Origin: Aphrophora alni
Taxonomy: Eukaryota; Arthropoda; Insecta; Hemiptera; Aphrophoridae
Assembly (NCBI GenBank): GCA_963513935.1
Contig: OY740768.1
Location: 12,879,993 to 12,943,992, forward strand
Length of the DNA: 64,000 nt
Reading direction: 5' to 3'
A model generated the notes under the pieces. It was not told where the DNA came from. It did no database searches and saw only the letters and a list, made by a program, of their open reading frames with translations. Below are positions 50,801 to 63,640 of the stretch, piece by piece. Positions within the stretch are counted from its first letter, which is position 1, and each line of letters starts with the position of its first letter. The position numbers and the translations under genes were made by a program.

Positions 50801-52139
50801 GGTGTTCTGGCTAACCAAGAAGTTATACTATTACGACGCCTTGACCAGCCCTTGAATAATACCTGGTCTCAAGACTATATAGGGCATTGGGCAAAGTCGA
50901 GATGCGTTCTACACTTTGTAATTAGGAAAATGTAAAAAAGGTCTTTAATATAAAACTCCCTAAAAAAGGACACATCCTCAAAAGCAACCTGAGGTAGACA
51001 CAAATTTTAATTGGGAAAATATTTACTTTTCTATATCCTGAAGATTGTTACACAACTAGATCTATGTTTTCAGACGGGGGTTTGGGACGTTATGAATTAA
51101 CGTTCTAAAAAGTAGGATTTCGTGTAGTTCGTGTATCGTTTGAAAGCTCTTTAATTGTTAATTTTTTATTATTGTGCAGTTAAGGTAGGCAGCCACATAA
51201 GACTAGATGTACATTTTTTGAAATTTTAAAACAGCCCAAAAACTACGTTCATTGTCAGATTCCTTCAACACGGTGATGTTTCAGTAGCCATGTTTGCCAT
51301 TCATAAATTTGTTTCACTTACTCATTGCAATCTAGTTTTTATTAGCTAGTATTTTTAAAATCTTAGATATTATATTTACTAATACAGTTTTACATTATCA
51401 ATATTTTCGTTATTGTATTTTACTTAATGTATTGTCATTTATTGCATTGTTTTGTTTCAACTAATCAACCAATATTTATTACTAGAACTTAGGCAGCATA
51501 GCAACGTCAAGTTAATATTATAGTTATTAAGCAAATATCCTAAAAACTATACAATTTTCAAACTACAATAATGGAAATGAAATTGTATAAACGAGATAAT
51601 AAAACTATAAATATAAAAATAATACAACTTATATACTTATATACATAAATATTACAACAATCATATAATAGGCAAACTATAATATTTATTCTCGCTATTA
51701 TAAATTATTTCATTATTAAAATTATTTTATTTTAAAAGCCTTACATTTAACAAATTTTAAAATCAATTGCTGTCTTCCTAATTTTGGAATAATCTCTACC
51801 CAAAAATGAAGAATAATGTTTTTAGGATGCAGTTCTCCCGCCATAGAAATAAATAAAACACTTTATAAAAATCGCCCTCTATATTAAACATACTTCGCTC
51901 CAATCTACATCATTTGTTGTCACGTTAGTACGCCGTTTAATCACATTTCACTTCCAATGTTTTAACTAAATTTGCATAAGTTTACTAAATTTTATTTACG
52001 TGCAAACAATTTAATACCTCACACGACAACAAATTTCTAATTAGTAAAAACATCATAATTTCTAATCTAAGAAATTGTTATGCAAATACGGCCGCCTATA
52101 CTTCATTATATACGCAAATGAAATCCCTGACCTACTGAG
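50801..52139. other. Intergenic, nothing recognised
   Basis: AT-rich sequence between the R1-like fragment and the promoter-like segment. Confidence 0.5.
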
Positions 52140-52485
52140 CCGGACGTCCAGTAAGTGACCAATGATTGGTCTGAGAGCTTTTAGCTTTATAAATATGCGG
52201 GTGCCTTGTAGTCGGGGGAGAGTTTATTAAATCACAAGGCTTAATCGATTTCCTAAGCACGCAACATTTAGTTCAACGACTCAAGCAATCATAGAATATT
52301 CAATGGCAGTTTCACGTCTTAGAATGCTCATTATTTATACGAGAATTATAAAGGAAAGAAGTTTTCTCTCAATAAACACAAGTAAATCATTGATTGATTG
52401 CTCGCGTGATGTGTTTTACTATAATGGGGAGGGGAAGCGCAAACATACACCCACGTATTATAATATTTCAGATCCTATAATGTAA
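52140..52485 (+). promoter_or_regulatory. Promoter-like segment with CCAAT palindrome and TATA box
   Basis: GACCAAT-G-ATTGGTC at 52157-52171 (converging CCAAT boxes) is followed by TATAAATA at 52188-52195. That would place a start near 52219 on the plus strand. A 60-codon frame begins at ATG 52303 (MAVSRLRMLIIY) and contains TAATGTAAGAG near its end, a possible 5' splice site. No known protein is recognised. The reverse strand also reads TATTTATAAAG, so direction is uncertain. It could belong to an unseen plus-strand gene or to a distal first exon of the minus-strand receptor. Confidence 0.35.
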
Positions 52486-52737
52486 GAGACATGTTGTTCT
52501 GTCAACTAAGCCTCGCCACTCGAATGTTTCAATACATTAAATAAATCGTTATTGTAAACATTTCATTTCGGTTCATTTTTATTCATCCTTTTAAAAAAAT
52601 TTGCATTGGTATAAGAAACGTCACTATATAAATATGTTTAATGTAAAACAAATCACCCAAAAATTACAATCACAATTAATTTCAATAATTTATAAATAAA
52701 GTTATAAGCCTACAACCAAAAACAAGGTGATCTCTTC

Positions 52738-53125
52738 CTATTTAAGGATATAAAGTTGTGACATATAAACTAACCCACCGATTAAAAAGATTCCCACAGC
52801 AGTAGCTGAAAAAGAATTGCGATTTTGTAGATTAATTATCTTACTGGGAAGTTTATTTATAAATACTGCACCTGGTTGTGAAGGAAATGTATTATATAAA
52901 TTGAACCTGAGCTGATTAGCACGATAGTTGCAAGCGTTCCTGGTGCTATGATTGTGTGCATCCTTATTCTGCAAATGCTCACACTTATATTTAGAAGAGA
53001 TAAATACTTTTAGTATGTACATACTTGTAAATGAATTCTTACCCGAAGGTCTAGAATTATTTTTACAAGAATGATTTTAGTTAGTCCTGCTACAAATCTA
53101 ACTCTTTTTTTTGTTTTTTTACACT
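52738..53125 (-). mobile_element. Non-LTR retrotransposon, C-terminal coding fragment
   Basis: On the minus strand, KKRVRFVAGLTK near 53115 is followed, after a frame change, by a 94-codon frame. It contains MYILKVFISSKYKCEH, HNHSTRNACNYR and GAVFINKLPSKIINLQN. This matches the layout of many Jockey/CR1-like RT tails: QKRAxRxIxGL, then LYILEVxxY, HxxxTRN, and GxxxxNxLPxxIxxL. Only the last part of ORF2 remains and it is frameshifted. I assign it to non-LTR elements in general, not to a particular clade. Confidence 0.72.
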
Positions 53126-53439
53126 TTAAACTTATTCTGAATGGACGGATTTCGCCAAAGTAGAATTACATATTTCAGATATGGAAATGTTAAACCATAG
53201 TAAGCTGTTAAGAGAACTGAAGAGGTACAATATCTTTGTTCAATAATGTGGCTACTGTCTTCCTCGCGTGACACAACAATAATCATAGACCAAACAGTAA
53301 ATACACATTTGAAAAAAATAATTCACAGGGAGAAATAATAAAAGTTAAAAGTTTCTGACTTGCTTGCAGAATTGTGGTTTACAATTAAGTGGAATTACAT
53401 TGTTGATATTATGCCTTTTGCTGAGATATACCAAGCAGA

Positions 53440-53481
53440 AAGTTGAGAAATAGGGAAAAAAGAGAAATGGTAAAGAAGGGG

Positions 53482-53542
<61 letters not shown>

Positions 53543-54330
53543 AGAAGCATAACGGAGAAGAGATAGAAGAAGATATGAAAAGAAGGGGAGAAAGAAAGAG
53601 ATAGGTAAACAGAATGAAAGCCAGGATTGGAGAGAAAGAAAGAGGAATCAAGTGATAGGATTCTATGAAACGTGATGGAATAACAAAGAGATTGGGACAG
53701 AGTGAGACTGAGTGGCAGAATAAAGAGGGGAAGAAAGTGAGAATGATAATAAATAAGGGTTGGTGAAAGGAGGCTTGAAGAGTAATAGAAAGGTGGATGT
53801 GGAAGAGAAAGTGAAGAGAATAAAGAAGTTTAGGAAGAAAAGAGTCGAGGAGAGAGGGGACTTAAGAGGAAAGATTAGAGACACTGAGAATTATAATATA
53901 GGAGGGAGGAGACGAGAGAGGCGTATGAGAGGAAGCTTTTCCTTCCTTATTGTTAAAGGCGAAAATCCCCTCGGTCATCATCATCTTATAAAAAAGAAAG
54001 ATAATAAAATGTAATAAATACCATAAGTTCTCGAATAAACTAATATCATCAGTGTCAGAGATAGTGAGCGATGTGTGGGAAAGATTGAAGAGGAAAGCAG
54101 AGAGTGGGGAAAGAAGTGAAAAGCGAGAGGAAGGTAAGGAGGGTTGAAAAGGCAGTGGTATAGAACAAGAGAGAGTAGAAGAAGGAAAGAAAAGAGAATG
54201 GGAGAAAGAGTTGGTGAAAATGAAGAAGAGGGAGAAAAAGAGTGAAATAAATAAAGTGGGACCATGCGAGAAAGGGGACGAGAGTCAATGAATGAATAAG
54301 TGGTTGACTTCATTATTCAGACGAAGTTAA
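53440..54330 (+). repeat. Purine-rich tract with a (GA)n core
   Basis: About 850 bases in which the plus strand is nearly all A and G, with a pure (GA)n run at about 53486-53540. A family A head sits within it. Frames here on either strand are low complexity. Confidence 0.9.
53945..54070 (+). repeat. Family A interspersed repeat, head only
   Basis: AAAGGCGAAAATCCCCTCGG, TCATCATCATCTTATAAAA and TCATCAGTGTCAGAGATAG, sitting inside the purine-rich tract. Confidence 0.65.
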
Positions 54331-55399
54331 AAACATCTCATCCTTTTTCCCATTTCTTTTTCACAAAGACAGAGTCAGACTAATTGCCTTGAGGTCTTTG
54401 TTGGGCGTCATCCAATTATTTATTTGTGTGTGTGTGATTACATGGGAATGGTAAAGACAGAGAGAATAAATAAGTCAGGAAACTGAGGCTGGTTTAATTA
54501 GCAATCTTCTTGGTTCATTAGATAATTCGTAACATTACGCACAAGTCAAAATAAACATTGCACAAGTATTTATTTACGCATCTGTTGTTGTTTGTTTTAT
54601 CATTAATTTATATTTATAAAACACTTTTGTAAAGTTAAATAAATAATTCGTTACGTAAATCATGATAAAAAGTAGATTAGTATATAATATATACTTAGTT
54701 TCCATCGTACAAGGTGCATCAGGTAATTTCAAAATGATATTAATAACAATAAGAATCGTATTAGTTATTTTGGTCTCAGCCATTTATCACGTCGTTTATT
54801 TGTTAAAATGATTTTTAATTACTTTATACCCAAACTCAGTCTGTGAGGTAGGAAGTGCAATCGGAGTTTGCTGGATTTTCATTATTCGGTCCCCTTCAAA
54901 GGAATTTTTAACTTGCAAAACAAACAATACAATGGCCTATGTCATGGTACTAACCAAGTCCTATCTAACAAAGAGATCCTCTAAGAGTGACTGACACTCT
55001 CTGCTGATGAGAGGAAACTTCGCAGACCCCTTACCTAAACACCGGATGTTTTGTTTTTATTTTGTTCAAATTTTACTGAAATATAACCTCTAAGGACCCA
55101 AACAAAACTGATTATTTACCATTTTACCCTGTTTGTTAGTTATAAAACAAAACAAAAATCAAAAAATTACTGTAATAAAACAATATTTCTCAAAATCAAC
55201 CCTACAGATTTCGTTCATATAATAATTAGATATTAGATTTATTTAACTAAACCCGTATCCAAAATCGCAAGTAAAAATATATGAAGATTCAGGAATTAAT
55301 GGAAAAAATATTCAATTAACCTTGATCGCAGTCCTTGGAAAATTGATTTTAATCAAATACGATTTACTTTGAGGACGTGTTTGAACACACGGGAAGCAA

Positions 55400-57480
55400 G
55401 TTTAAAGGAGTTGAATGTCACTAGTAACTGTAAACAACAACAAAAACAAAATCACCAAATGTAAACAAAAACAAAAACAAAAGAAATAACTGTAAACAAC
55501 AAAAAACAAACCGTCAAAATAAACAACAACAACAATAACAAACCGTCAAAATATAAACAACAACAATAACAAATCATCAAAATATAAACAATAGCAATAA
55601 CAAACCGAAAACTGTAAACAACAACAAAAACAAAAGGAATAACTGTAAACAACAACAAAAAACAAACCGTCAAATGTAAACAACAACAAATAACAAACCG
55701 TCAAAAAATAAACAACAACATAAACAAACCGACAAAATGAAAACAAAAACAAACAGACAAAATGTAAACAACAACAATAACAAACCGTCAAAATATAAAC
55801 AACAACAATAACAAACCGTTGAAATATAAACAACAACAATAACAAACCGACGACTGTAAACAACGACAAAAATAAAAGGAATAACTGTAAACAACAACAA
55901 AATGAAACCAACAAATGTAAACAACAACAAAAACAAACCGACAAAATGAAAACAAAAACAAAAAGACAAAATGTAAACAACAACAAAAGCATACCGACTA
56001 ACTGTAAACAAAAACAATAACAAACTGACAAAATGTAAACAACAACCAAAACAAACCGACAAAATGTAAACAAGAAAAAAACAAACTGCCCAAATGTAAA
56101 TAACAACAAAAACAAACCTACAAAAACAAACAACGACTGTAAACAACAACAAAAACAAACCGACTAACTGTAAATAACAACACAGTATCAGGAGAATAAA
56201 ATGTTAAAAGAGATAGATGTAAAATGCGATACCGTTTTCAATTCAGATAGACCTCCTATCAAATCATATTGACCTGATAACAGGAAATTGTCATTATTAC
56301 CGCAGTATTAGGAGAATATAATATTAGAGGAGGTGAATGTCACTAGTAACTGTAAACAACAACAAAAACAAACTCACCAAATGTAAACAACAACGTTAAC
56401 AAACCGACGACTGTAAACAACAACAAAAACAAAAGGAATAACTGTAAACAAAAACAAAAACAAACCGACAAATGTAAACAACAACAATAACAAACCGTCA
56501 AAATATAAACAACAACAGTAACAAACCGTCAAAATAATAAACAACAACAAAAACAAACCGACAAAATGAAAACAAAACCAAACAGACCAAATGTAGACAA
56601 CAACAAAAGCATACCGACTAACTGTAAACAAAAACACAGTATCGGGAGAATATAATGTTAAAGGTGTTAGATGTCAACTGCGATTCCGTTTTTAATTCAG
56701 ATAGACCTCCTATCAAATCATATTCACCTAATAACAGGATTTTGTCATTTTACCGCAGTATTAGGAGAATATAATCTTAGAGGAGGTGAATGTCACTAGT
56801 ATCTGTAAACAACAACAATAACAAACTCACCATATGTAAACAACAACAATAACAAACCGACGACTGTAAACAACAACAAAAACAAAAGAAATAACCGTAA
56901 ACAACAACAAAAAAAAACCGACAAATGTAAACAACAACAATAACAAACCGTCAAAATATAAACAACAACAAAAACAAACCGACAAAATGAAAACAAAAAC
57001 AAACAGACAAAATGTAAACAACCACAAAAGCAAACAACAACAATAACAAATCGACAAAATGTAAACAAAAACAATAACAAACTGACAAAATGTAAACAAC
57101 AACAAAAACAAACAACAACAATAACAAATCGATAAAATGTAAACAAAAACAATAACAAACTGACAAAATGTAAACAACAACAAAAACAAACCGTCAAAAT
57201 GTAAACAACAACAAAAACAAACCGACAAAATGTAAACAAGAAAAAAACAAACTGTCAAAATGTAAATAACAACAAAAACAAACTGACAAAGTGTAAACAA
57301 CAACAAAAACAAACCGACTAACTGTAAATAACAACACAGTATCGGGAGAATAAAATGTTAAAAGAGATAGATGTCAAATGCGATTCCGTATTCAATTCAG
57401 ATAGACCTACTATTAAATCATATTTACGTGATAACAGGATTTTGTCTTTTTACCGCAGTAACAGAAGAATATAACCATAA
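55400..57480. repeat. Higher-order AAC-rich minisatellite, three blocks with a shared spacer
   Basis: Blocks at about 55428-56182, 56348-56640 and 56805-57335 consist of a degenerate unit of roughly 30-40 bases such as TGTAAACAACAACAAAAACA followed by AACCGACAAAA. Each block is preceded by TGAATGTCACTAGTA (55412, 56334, 56787) and followed by about 150 bases of unique sequence beginning CAGTATC(A/G)GGAGAATA, containing TCAGATAGACCT. The block plus spacer therefore forms a higher-order unit of variable length. Long minus-strand frames rich in Phe, Val, Leu and Cys are a by-product of the repeat. Confidence 0.93.
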
Positions 57481-58269
57481 GACATTTTTTTAACCTGAAA
57501 CTACATTTTCGCTTTTTTTTACAACTAAATTTTTACTACAAATTGTTTTGCTTAGTTAGTGTTTTGATTGTAAATGGCAGTGTGAGAAAGTTTATGCAAT
57601 ATTGTTAAACCATTTATTTTTTATTATAGACAAGAAATTACACACTTTGGGACGAATAAAAACATTTTCTTAACAAAGCGGTAGATAGTACTCAATTATT
57701 TTGAGAGTGATTAATCATGTACAGAAAGAACACAATAATGAGTTTCCTTATTTATATTTCCAACAAAGTTTGTTGTACAACAATAAGAATATTATCTCCA
57801 GATAAATTACGGCTTTAATTAAGGTCGTTAGGAAAAAAAGGGAAAAAAAAGACAATCTGAAGTTGGAATTGTGTTCTGAAAGTTTAAATTGTAAGCGTTG
57901 GAAATAAAAGATAAATTTTCATTATTACAACTTGAAATCATGAAGTATTAGTGCGACTGGTAAAGCAGTTCATTTTATAAGAATTTGATTTACAATTGTA
58001 ATATAATTGAGGAAATTCCAGAGCATAATTTATTATTTTGTTTTATACTATTGTAATAAGGAAACCAGATTTCCTAATCTCAACGATTTTATTAAAACCT
58101 AACTTTTTTAAGTTACACGGGTTGTGAATTTTAAAGATTGTTAACTTTAACTTTTGTCGTAATGATATCAATGTAAAATAAATTGTTTAAAAATCACGCA
58201 CTAACTTTCTAACATACAAATAAACAAACTGAATCGTGACCAAAAACAAATGATGTGCAATATCATGGT

Positions 58270-58870
58270 ATTCATCCAGCCCTAACAGATAACGTAATAC
58301 AAGCAGATACTCTAATATTACATTTAACTGTTCGTTTTTAGACCTTGTACAAAATGTGTTGTATTGGTAAATCAAGAGGTCTTACCTGGTAGGCCCGTTT
58401 GTGCACAGGATTTATGAACCTCGTAATTGTGTAAAAGACTATTTTCATGACGTCGTAAATGTTAATAAATTAAAAAGTCTCCACTCGCTTAGCTCGTGTC
58501 AGTGATTAACTCTACGAATATCACATTTGTATTGTAGGTCAGTGATAGAATTTACATTTTGACACTAAGGGTTTGGTACCTTTACAACAGCATTTGCAAA
58601 TTTGTATGAAATTTAGAGTGTTTTAATTTTAATACCGCACTAGATATGAACAAAAAACTGTTTAAAATGGCCGCTATTTTATTCGATGTTTCTGAATGTC
58701 GATAGAGTTCTACATAGTCACCTATGCCAAATTTCGACGTCCTATCTTAATTTTTGTAGCCGTTATCGCGCTACTTAAGAAAACAACGGCGACGGACAGA
58801 ATGTATGATTTAAATCACTTTGTCCGTTTTCTGAGGCGATGAGACACGAAGATGTGGAAAAAAAAACAGA
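58270..58870 (+). repeat. Family B interspersed repeat
   Basis: CAAGCAGATACTCTAATATT, CACTCGCTTAGCTCGTGTC, CGAATATCACATTTGTATTG, GGTTTGGTACCTTTACA and CGTTTTCTGAGGCGATGA. Confidence 0.78.
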
Positions 58871-60229
58871 TGTTAAAATTGTTAACAAAGCGTTAATGAA
58901 AAATGTAAAATATAAAGCCTTGGTCGGGGAAAAAAGTGTGCCAAAATTATGTAATAAAAAGTAAATTTTTGTGAAGAGTAGTAAATTAAAATTAATTCAT
59001 CTTAAATTCGGATTTAAAATATTTGTTTAAAAAAATGTAATTACGAACGAAAGAGAAGCAAATATTTTTCGTAGATATATGAGTTTATATATACGCTGTG
59101 CGCGCGTATCCGTTGTCTATATATATATTAAAATTGCATTACGGTAAGGAACGGTGCGTGACGCGATTTCTATTAAAAAAGTCCATCCCAAAAAGTACCC
59201 AACGCGCCAATAGAAGTTTTCACTTCAAAAAGTTAGGGAAGTTTACAAAAATATGAATAGTACAGCTATTATGATGTAGCATCTTAAACTGTAGCTCAGT
59301 GATTGATTGGACACATTGCGAGAGAATTCCACGCGTGGCGGGATATTTTGGATGACGCATGCGACAGTATGCTACATGACGTCGCCTATACCATGCTACA
59401 TGTTGCACAATGTTTCCTTATAAGGTAATCTTTATTGAATGACTATATAAAAGTAGGTGAAACAACGTTCTCAGAAGCAATGTATTTATCGCGTTATTTA
59501 CATCCTCTTGTGATAAGATATCGTTATATGATTTTAATAACAGGTTATCAATACTTGAAACTGTGTAACGGTTATTCCGTGAAAAATATTCATAATTATC
59601 GCTTTACAGTTTATCAGTTTATTAATGTTGATTTTATAGACCGCACTGTTTTGGCATTTTAATATAACCTAATATGGTGAGTGTACCACGGGACACAATG
59701 TGCATAGACTAAGAAGTGACAGTAAGTAATAGCACAGCTAATGTACACTTGAACAAATCACAAGTCATATGTTTCTTGATTCTCGCAATGTGATTGTGAT
59801 TTAAGATTCATTGAAATCACAGTGAAAGTTAATATTATACATTATTTGAGTTAAACTGTTCCGTTAATATAATTAATTTTGTATTTTTGAAACCATATGA
59901 AACTCGATATTTTTTTTAAAGTTCGAAAAATGGTTTGGTAATCGTCAAAAATTTTGAAATACACCTACTTATTGAATGATCCTATCGATTCAGACATCAA
60001 GAAACGGAAAATTTTATTTTCGACTTTTTTTCCGTCCGTTGTCGTTGCAGTCTACGTAAGTAAGATAACGGCTATAAAAATAAAGATAGGAACATTAAAT
60101 TTATTACAGTGGAGTTTAGTGAGATCAAATAAAACCATATTGAAATTTAGAAAAATTAAATTAAAGATGTCAAAATGGTAATCATATTAAACAATATTTT
60201 GTTCATGTCTCTTGTATTATAACACATGA

Positions 60230-60605
60230 AATTAGATAAATATTTATAGATTACAATTCTGCATGTAATGGTACCAAACCCACCGCCCTACGATAAAAAA
60301 TATTATCAAAAATGTAATTTCTAACCGTTACTTCCCAAGATATTCCTTCGACGCCCGCCAGCGCCGAGATACTGACACGAGCGAAGCGAGTGAAGGCTTT
60401 GTTAATACATCCACCTAACTTCGATAAAGTAGTGATATACACAATTACGAGGTTCAGAAAACCTGTGTGACAACTGTTTTAAACAAACTTCCTTGATCTA
60501 CTAACACTTCCTACAAAGCGCATGATACCAACCTTTGATCATTTCATTTAAAGGATCTGCTTCTATTACATTTTATAATGGAGCTGGGTAAGTACCTAGA
60601 TGGCG
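60230..60605 (-). repeat. Family B interspersed repeat
   Basis: TCTGCATGTAATGGTACCAA, GACACGAGCGAAGCGAGTGA and AAAGGATCTGCTTCTATTAC. Inverted relative to the 58.3-kb copy, about 1.4 kb away. Confidence 0.78.
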
Positions 60606-61654
60606 CCTATCAACTTGTTTTGAAGACAGCTCGTTATAACTTCATTATATTTATTACTTAGAAGCATGCACTTCATTCTTGTCCGCTATTTTAAAACAGA
60701 AAAAACAAATTAAATACAACGTTTAGCCTAGTTGGATAGATCCGTATTCGTAATATTAGAAACTTTTAACTGTAACTGCTTAATAAACGCACAAAAATAA
60801 AGGCTAAATTCCAAATAGTCGTTAAATCAGGACTTGGCTTTGCTCGTTCAATTATGTACTATTTTAAAGTTTCAGGCACTACAAACCTAACTGGCATGTT
60901 TAATGACCATAAGAGCAACAGTAAACCCTTGAATAGATTATTCGACCAATACTAATAGAACTATTTGAATGTAGCCATTTTTTAAATGGTGGTGAATTCT
61001 TTCGATGGTTTAACTTCAACAGAAGCGAGAAGGGCGGTGTGTACACTAAAATATGCATCTTTATACTTGTGGGAATGCTATCAGAGCTTAACTACCGACC
61101 CTGAAGTAGATGAAGTTCCGCTAGATTCCATGTCATAGAAGACCTTTGGGAAGTAGAAATGTTTAAAGAACCATCGTAAGAAACAAGGTAAAGACAAAGA
61201 CAACCGCTGTTTGAAGCTTCTGGATGAGTTATTGTACCAACGCAATTGTAAACTCTCACTCAGAATAACTAGAGAAAGATATTGCGTTATGTTATGCGCC
61301 ATTAAACATTTGAATACCCTGGGAATGCACGCTGTGCGGTCACTACACGCAAACCGCAGAATCGCTTGAATATTAAAGCTGACCATAACATAACCTGTTC
61401 CCAGTGTTGTAGTTAGATTTAATTTTTACAAAATAGTAATATTTATATAATTACTTTTCCTATTTACCTCATTACCTTAATTGCTCTTTAATCTGTTGTA
61501 GTTTTATTTTCTTTGTTAATTCATCCATAATTCATCATATGATATTTTATAGAAGTTTGCTTATTTAAAAGAGCCGTCTATGTATAATGAAATGTATAAA
61601 CTCTTAACTATAAAACTTTATAAAGTAATTACTTCAATAAATATAAAGCTCAAA
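60606..61654. other. Intergenic, with a 101-codon minus-strand frame of unknown meaning
   Basis: The frame at 61081-61386 (MVSFNIQAILRFACSD) matches no family I recognise and is probably chance. Confidence 0.4.
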
Positions 61655-61890
61655 TTAATGAGTACGGCTTGGCAATCCCAAGTGACCCTGGCTGGATCTA
61701 CACCTTTATTAATGTTGTCTTGGATTAGATCGCACACTTTCATCTTTACAATCAGATCTCTCTTGACCAACTCTTGTTTTTTTTCTACCCTGACGCTATT
61801 AGAACATTCTAAAATCTTTATTTTATGTTCGATTCTACCTTTTTTCATAAAGTCATGATTACTGGTAGGTTTTTTTGCCTTTGATATCAA
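61655..61890 (-). repeat. Family A interspersed repeat
   Basis: Minus-strand, near full length. An open frame of 90 codons (61618-61890) spans it and reads QELVKRDLIVKMK and NKGVDPAR, the same frame as in the 5.5-kb copy. Confidence 0.82.
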
Positions 61891-62340
61891 GGATTTTTAG
61901 ATTAAATGTAATATAACCGAGTGTCATATTATTATAGTTTGTAGGAATAACCTACAATATCTCGTAAAATTAGCAATTATTAAGAAAACAAAATGTATAA
62001 AAATAAAAATTTAAGTAAGAAGGATTTTGAACTATTAAAACAGCCACGCTTTGGCTATCATTTTGGTTTGGTTGGTGTGTTGTCTCATCTCAAAAAGACC
62101 TTTAAAATGAAGGAACACATGATTGTACGTCGTACAAAATTTAAAGTCTCGCCACCCTCTGAAAGGCCGAAAACATAAAATTAAACCATATTGAGAAATA
62201 ATAAATCGAATAATTTTTTTTAACATACCACGTTTTTAAAACGGGCTAAAAAGTTTAAAATAATTTTTCATGACCTTTCTACAAATTTGAGGGAGGATTG
62301 TTAGTGGCTATGGAAATGTTTGGAATACTTGGAGAGAAAA

Positions 62341-62480
62341 ACGTGTGGCGCAGCCAATCTATGAAGTTAAGGAGGAGTAACTAAATTAAATTACAGTGAA
62401 TCTCATTTCCGATTCACTGAAATTAGCTGTGAATTCATCCGGATTGACTACTTGTATTATTTACTGGCTGCGCCCCACGA
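62341..62480. repeat. Small inverted-repeat element, MITE-like
   Basis: GTGTGGCGCAGCCA near 62341 pairs with TGGCTGCGCCCCAC near 62466-62479. An internal hairpin AGTGAATC...GATTCACT lies near 62394-62417. Length is about 140 bases and there is no coding capacity. No clear target duplication was seen. Confidence 0.55.
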
Positions 62481-63404
62481 TTGCAAAATTCCACCCGGAC
62501 AGACAGGCAGACAGGCAAATATGACGGGAACCGAACTAATAAAAACGTGGTAAAATACAATAAAGTTAAAATGGAAAGATGTAATTTTCTTTTTAAGTAA
62601 AATACTCGAACATTATTTTTAAGCGTGAATCTTTTTAAGAAATAAAATCACATTATCAGCCGTCATTTTAATTACTGTGGTCCAACAACATTTTCTTCGC
62701 GGCTAATTTCAACCCATTAAAATGATGTATCACATAAGCGTATGCCTTATCCCCCTGCCATCCCTAGATTATAATTGAAAACTGTGATTTGACAAAACCA
62801 TCCGCTCACTACAAAGGAGATAACAGCTAACTTTATTTACATATGTGAATACCAATGTTAAAGAGGAAAAGTAGTTTCTTTTCAGCCATTCAGTATAGAT
62901 GAATAGAAAAGAACGTGTAAGCCATTATCAGCAATGGCCTTCTAAAGCTATTTTTACTCTTTAAACATCTGTTTATATCTGTTGCTATAATCCTATAAAA
63001 ATTATGTTAGACAAAGTAAATATGTATTTTGGTTTCCATTTTTATTGCTTTCTTTATTATTCGTTCTATTCAGATTTTCTTTGAAGATTCAAGAACACGC
63101 TCTTACACTTTGGTAACAGAATTTACAAATTAAATTCACTCTTCATTGCTAATTCTACGGAACAAATGTTTATCTTTTGTTAATTATCTTCCGAACAAAC
63201 ATTTACTCTTTACTGCAAACATTCGCTTCGTTATTAAAATTACGTTTTATTATATAGGATGTTCTGAATATACTTCAGAAAGAATAGATATTAAAACAGT
63301 AACTGAATTACTATTCAATTAGACGTTGTCATCTTTAGTTTTTATAAGGTTTACTATATTCGTTCTTTTATTTATTTATTTTTTGTTTTAAAGGTTATAC
63401 TTTC

Positions 63405-63640
63405 ATCGTCACCTGTTGTTGTTCAGTTATCATCGCTTTAGAAATGATTTAAAAGTCTAAAATGAAAACTCCTAATAGCGTCAGAGTCAGACGAGAGCAA
63501 GAGTTGGTCAAGAGAAATCACATAGAAAAGATGAAAGAGAAATATCTAACCCAAAACTACGTGAAAAGGACGTTTATCCAGCTAGGTTCCCTCGGGATTG
63601 GCAAGCCCGTATCCTATAAACTGAGCCTCTGAGGTTACAG
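63405..63640 (+). repeat. Family A interspersed repeat
   Basis: GTTATCATCGCTTTAGAAAT, TCCTAATAGCGTCAGAGTCA, AAGATGAAAGAGAAATATCT and CAGCTAGGTTCCCTCGGGAT. The frame reads QELVKRNHIEKMKEK in step with other copies. Confidence 0.82.

Noticed and set aside
53663..54313. Frames of 70-110 codons in the purine tract
   Set aside because: Low-complexity Arg/Lys/Glu on one strand and Ser/Leu/Phe on the other. No domain.
55446..57312. Overlapping minus-strand frames up to 195 codons rich in Phe, Val, Leu and Cys
   Set aside because: They are translations of the AAC-rich minisatellite. All frames stay open because the repeat lacks stops, and the hydrophobic look is a codon artefact.
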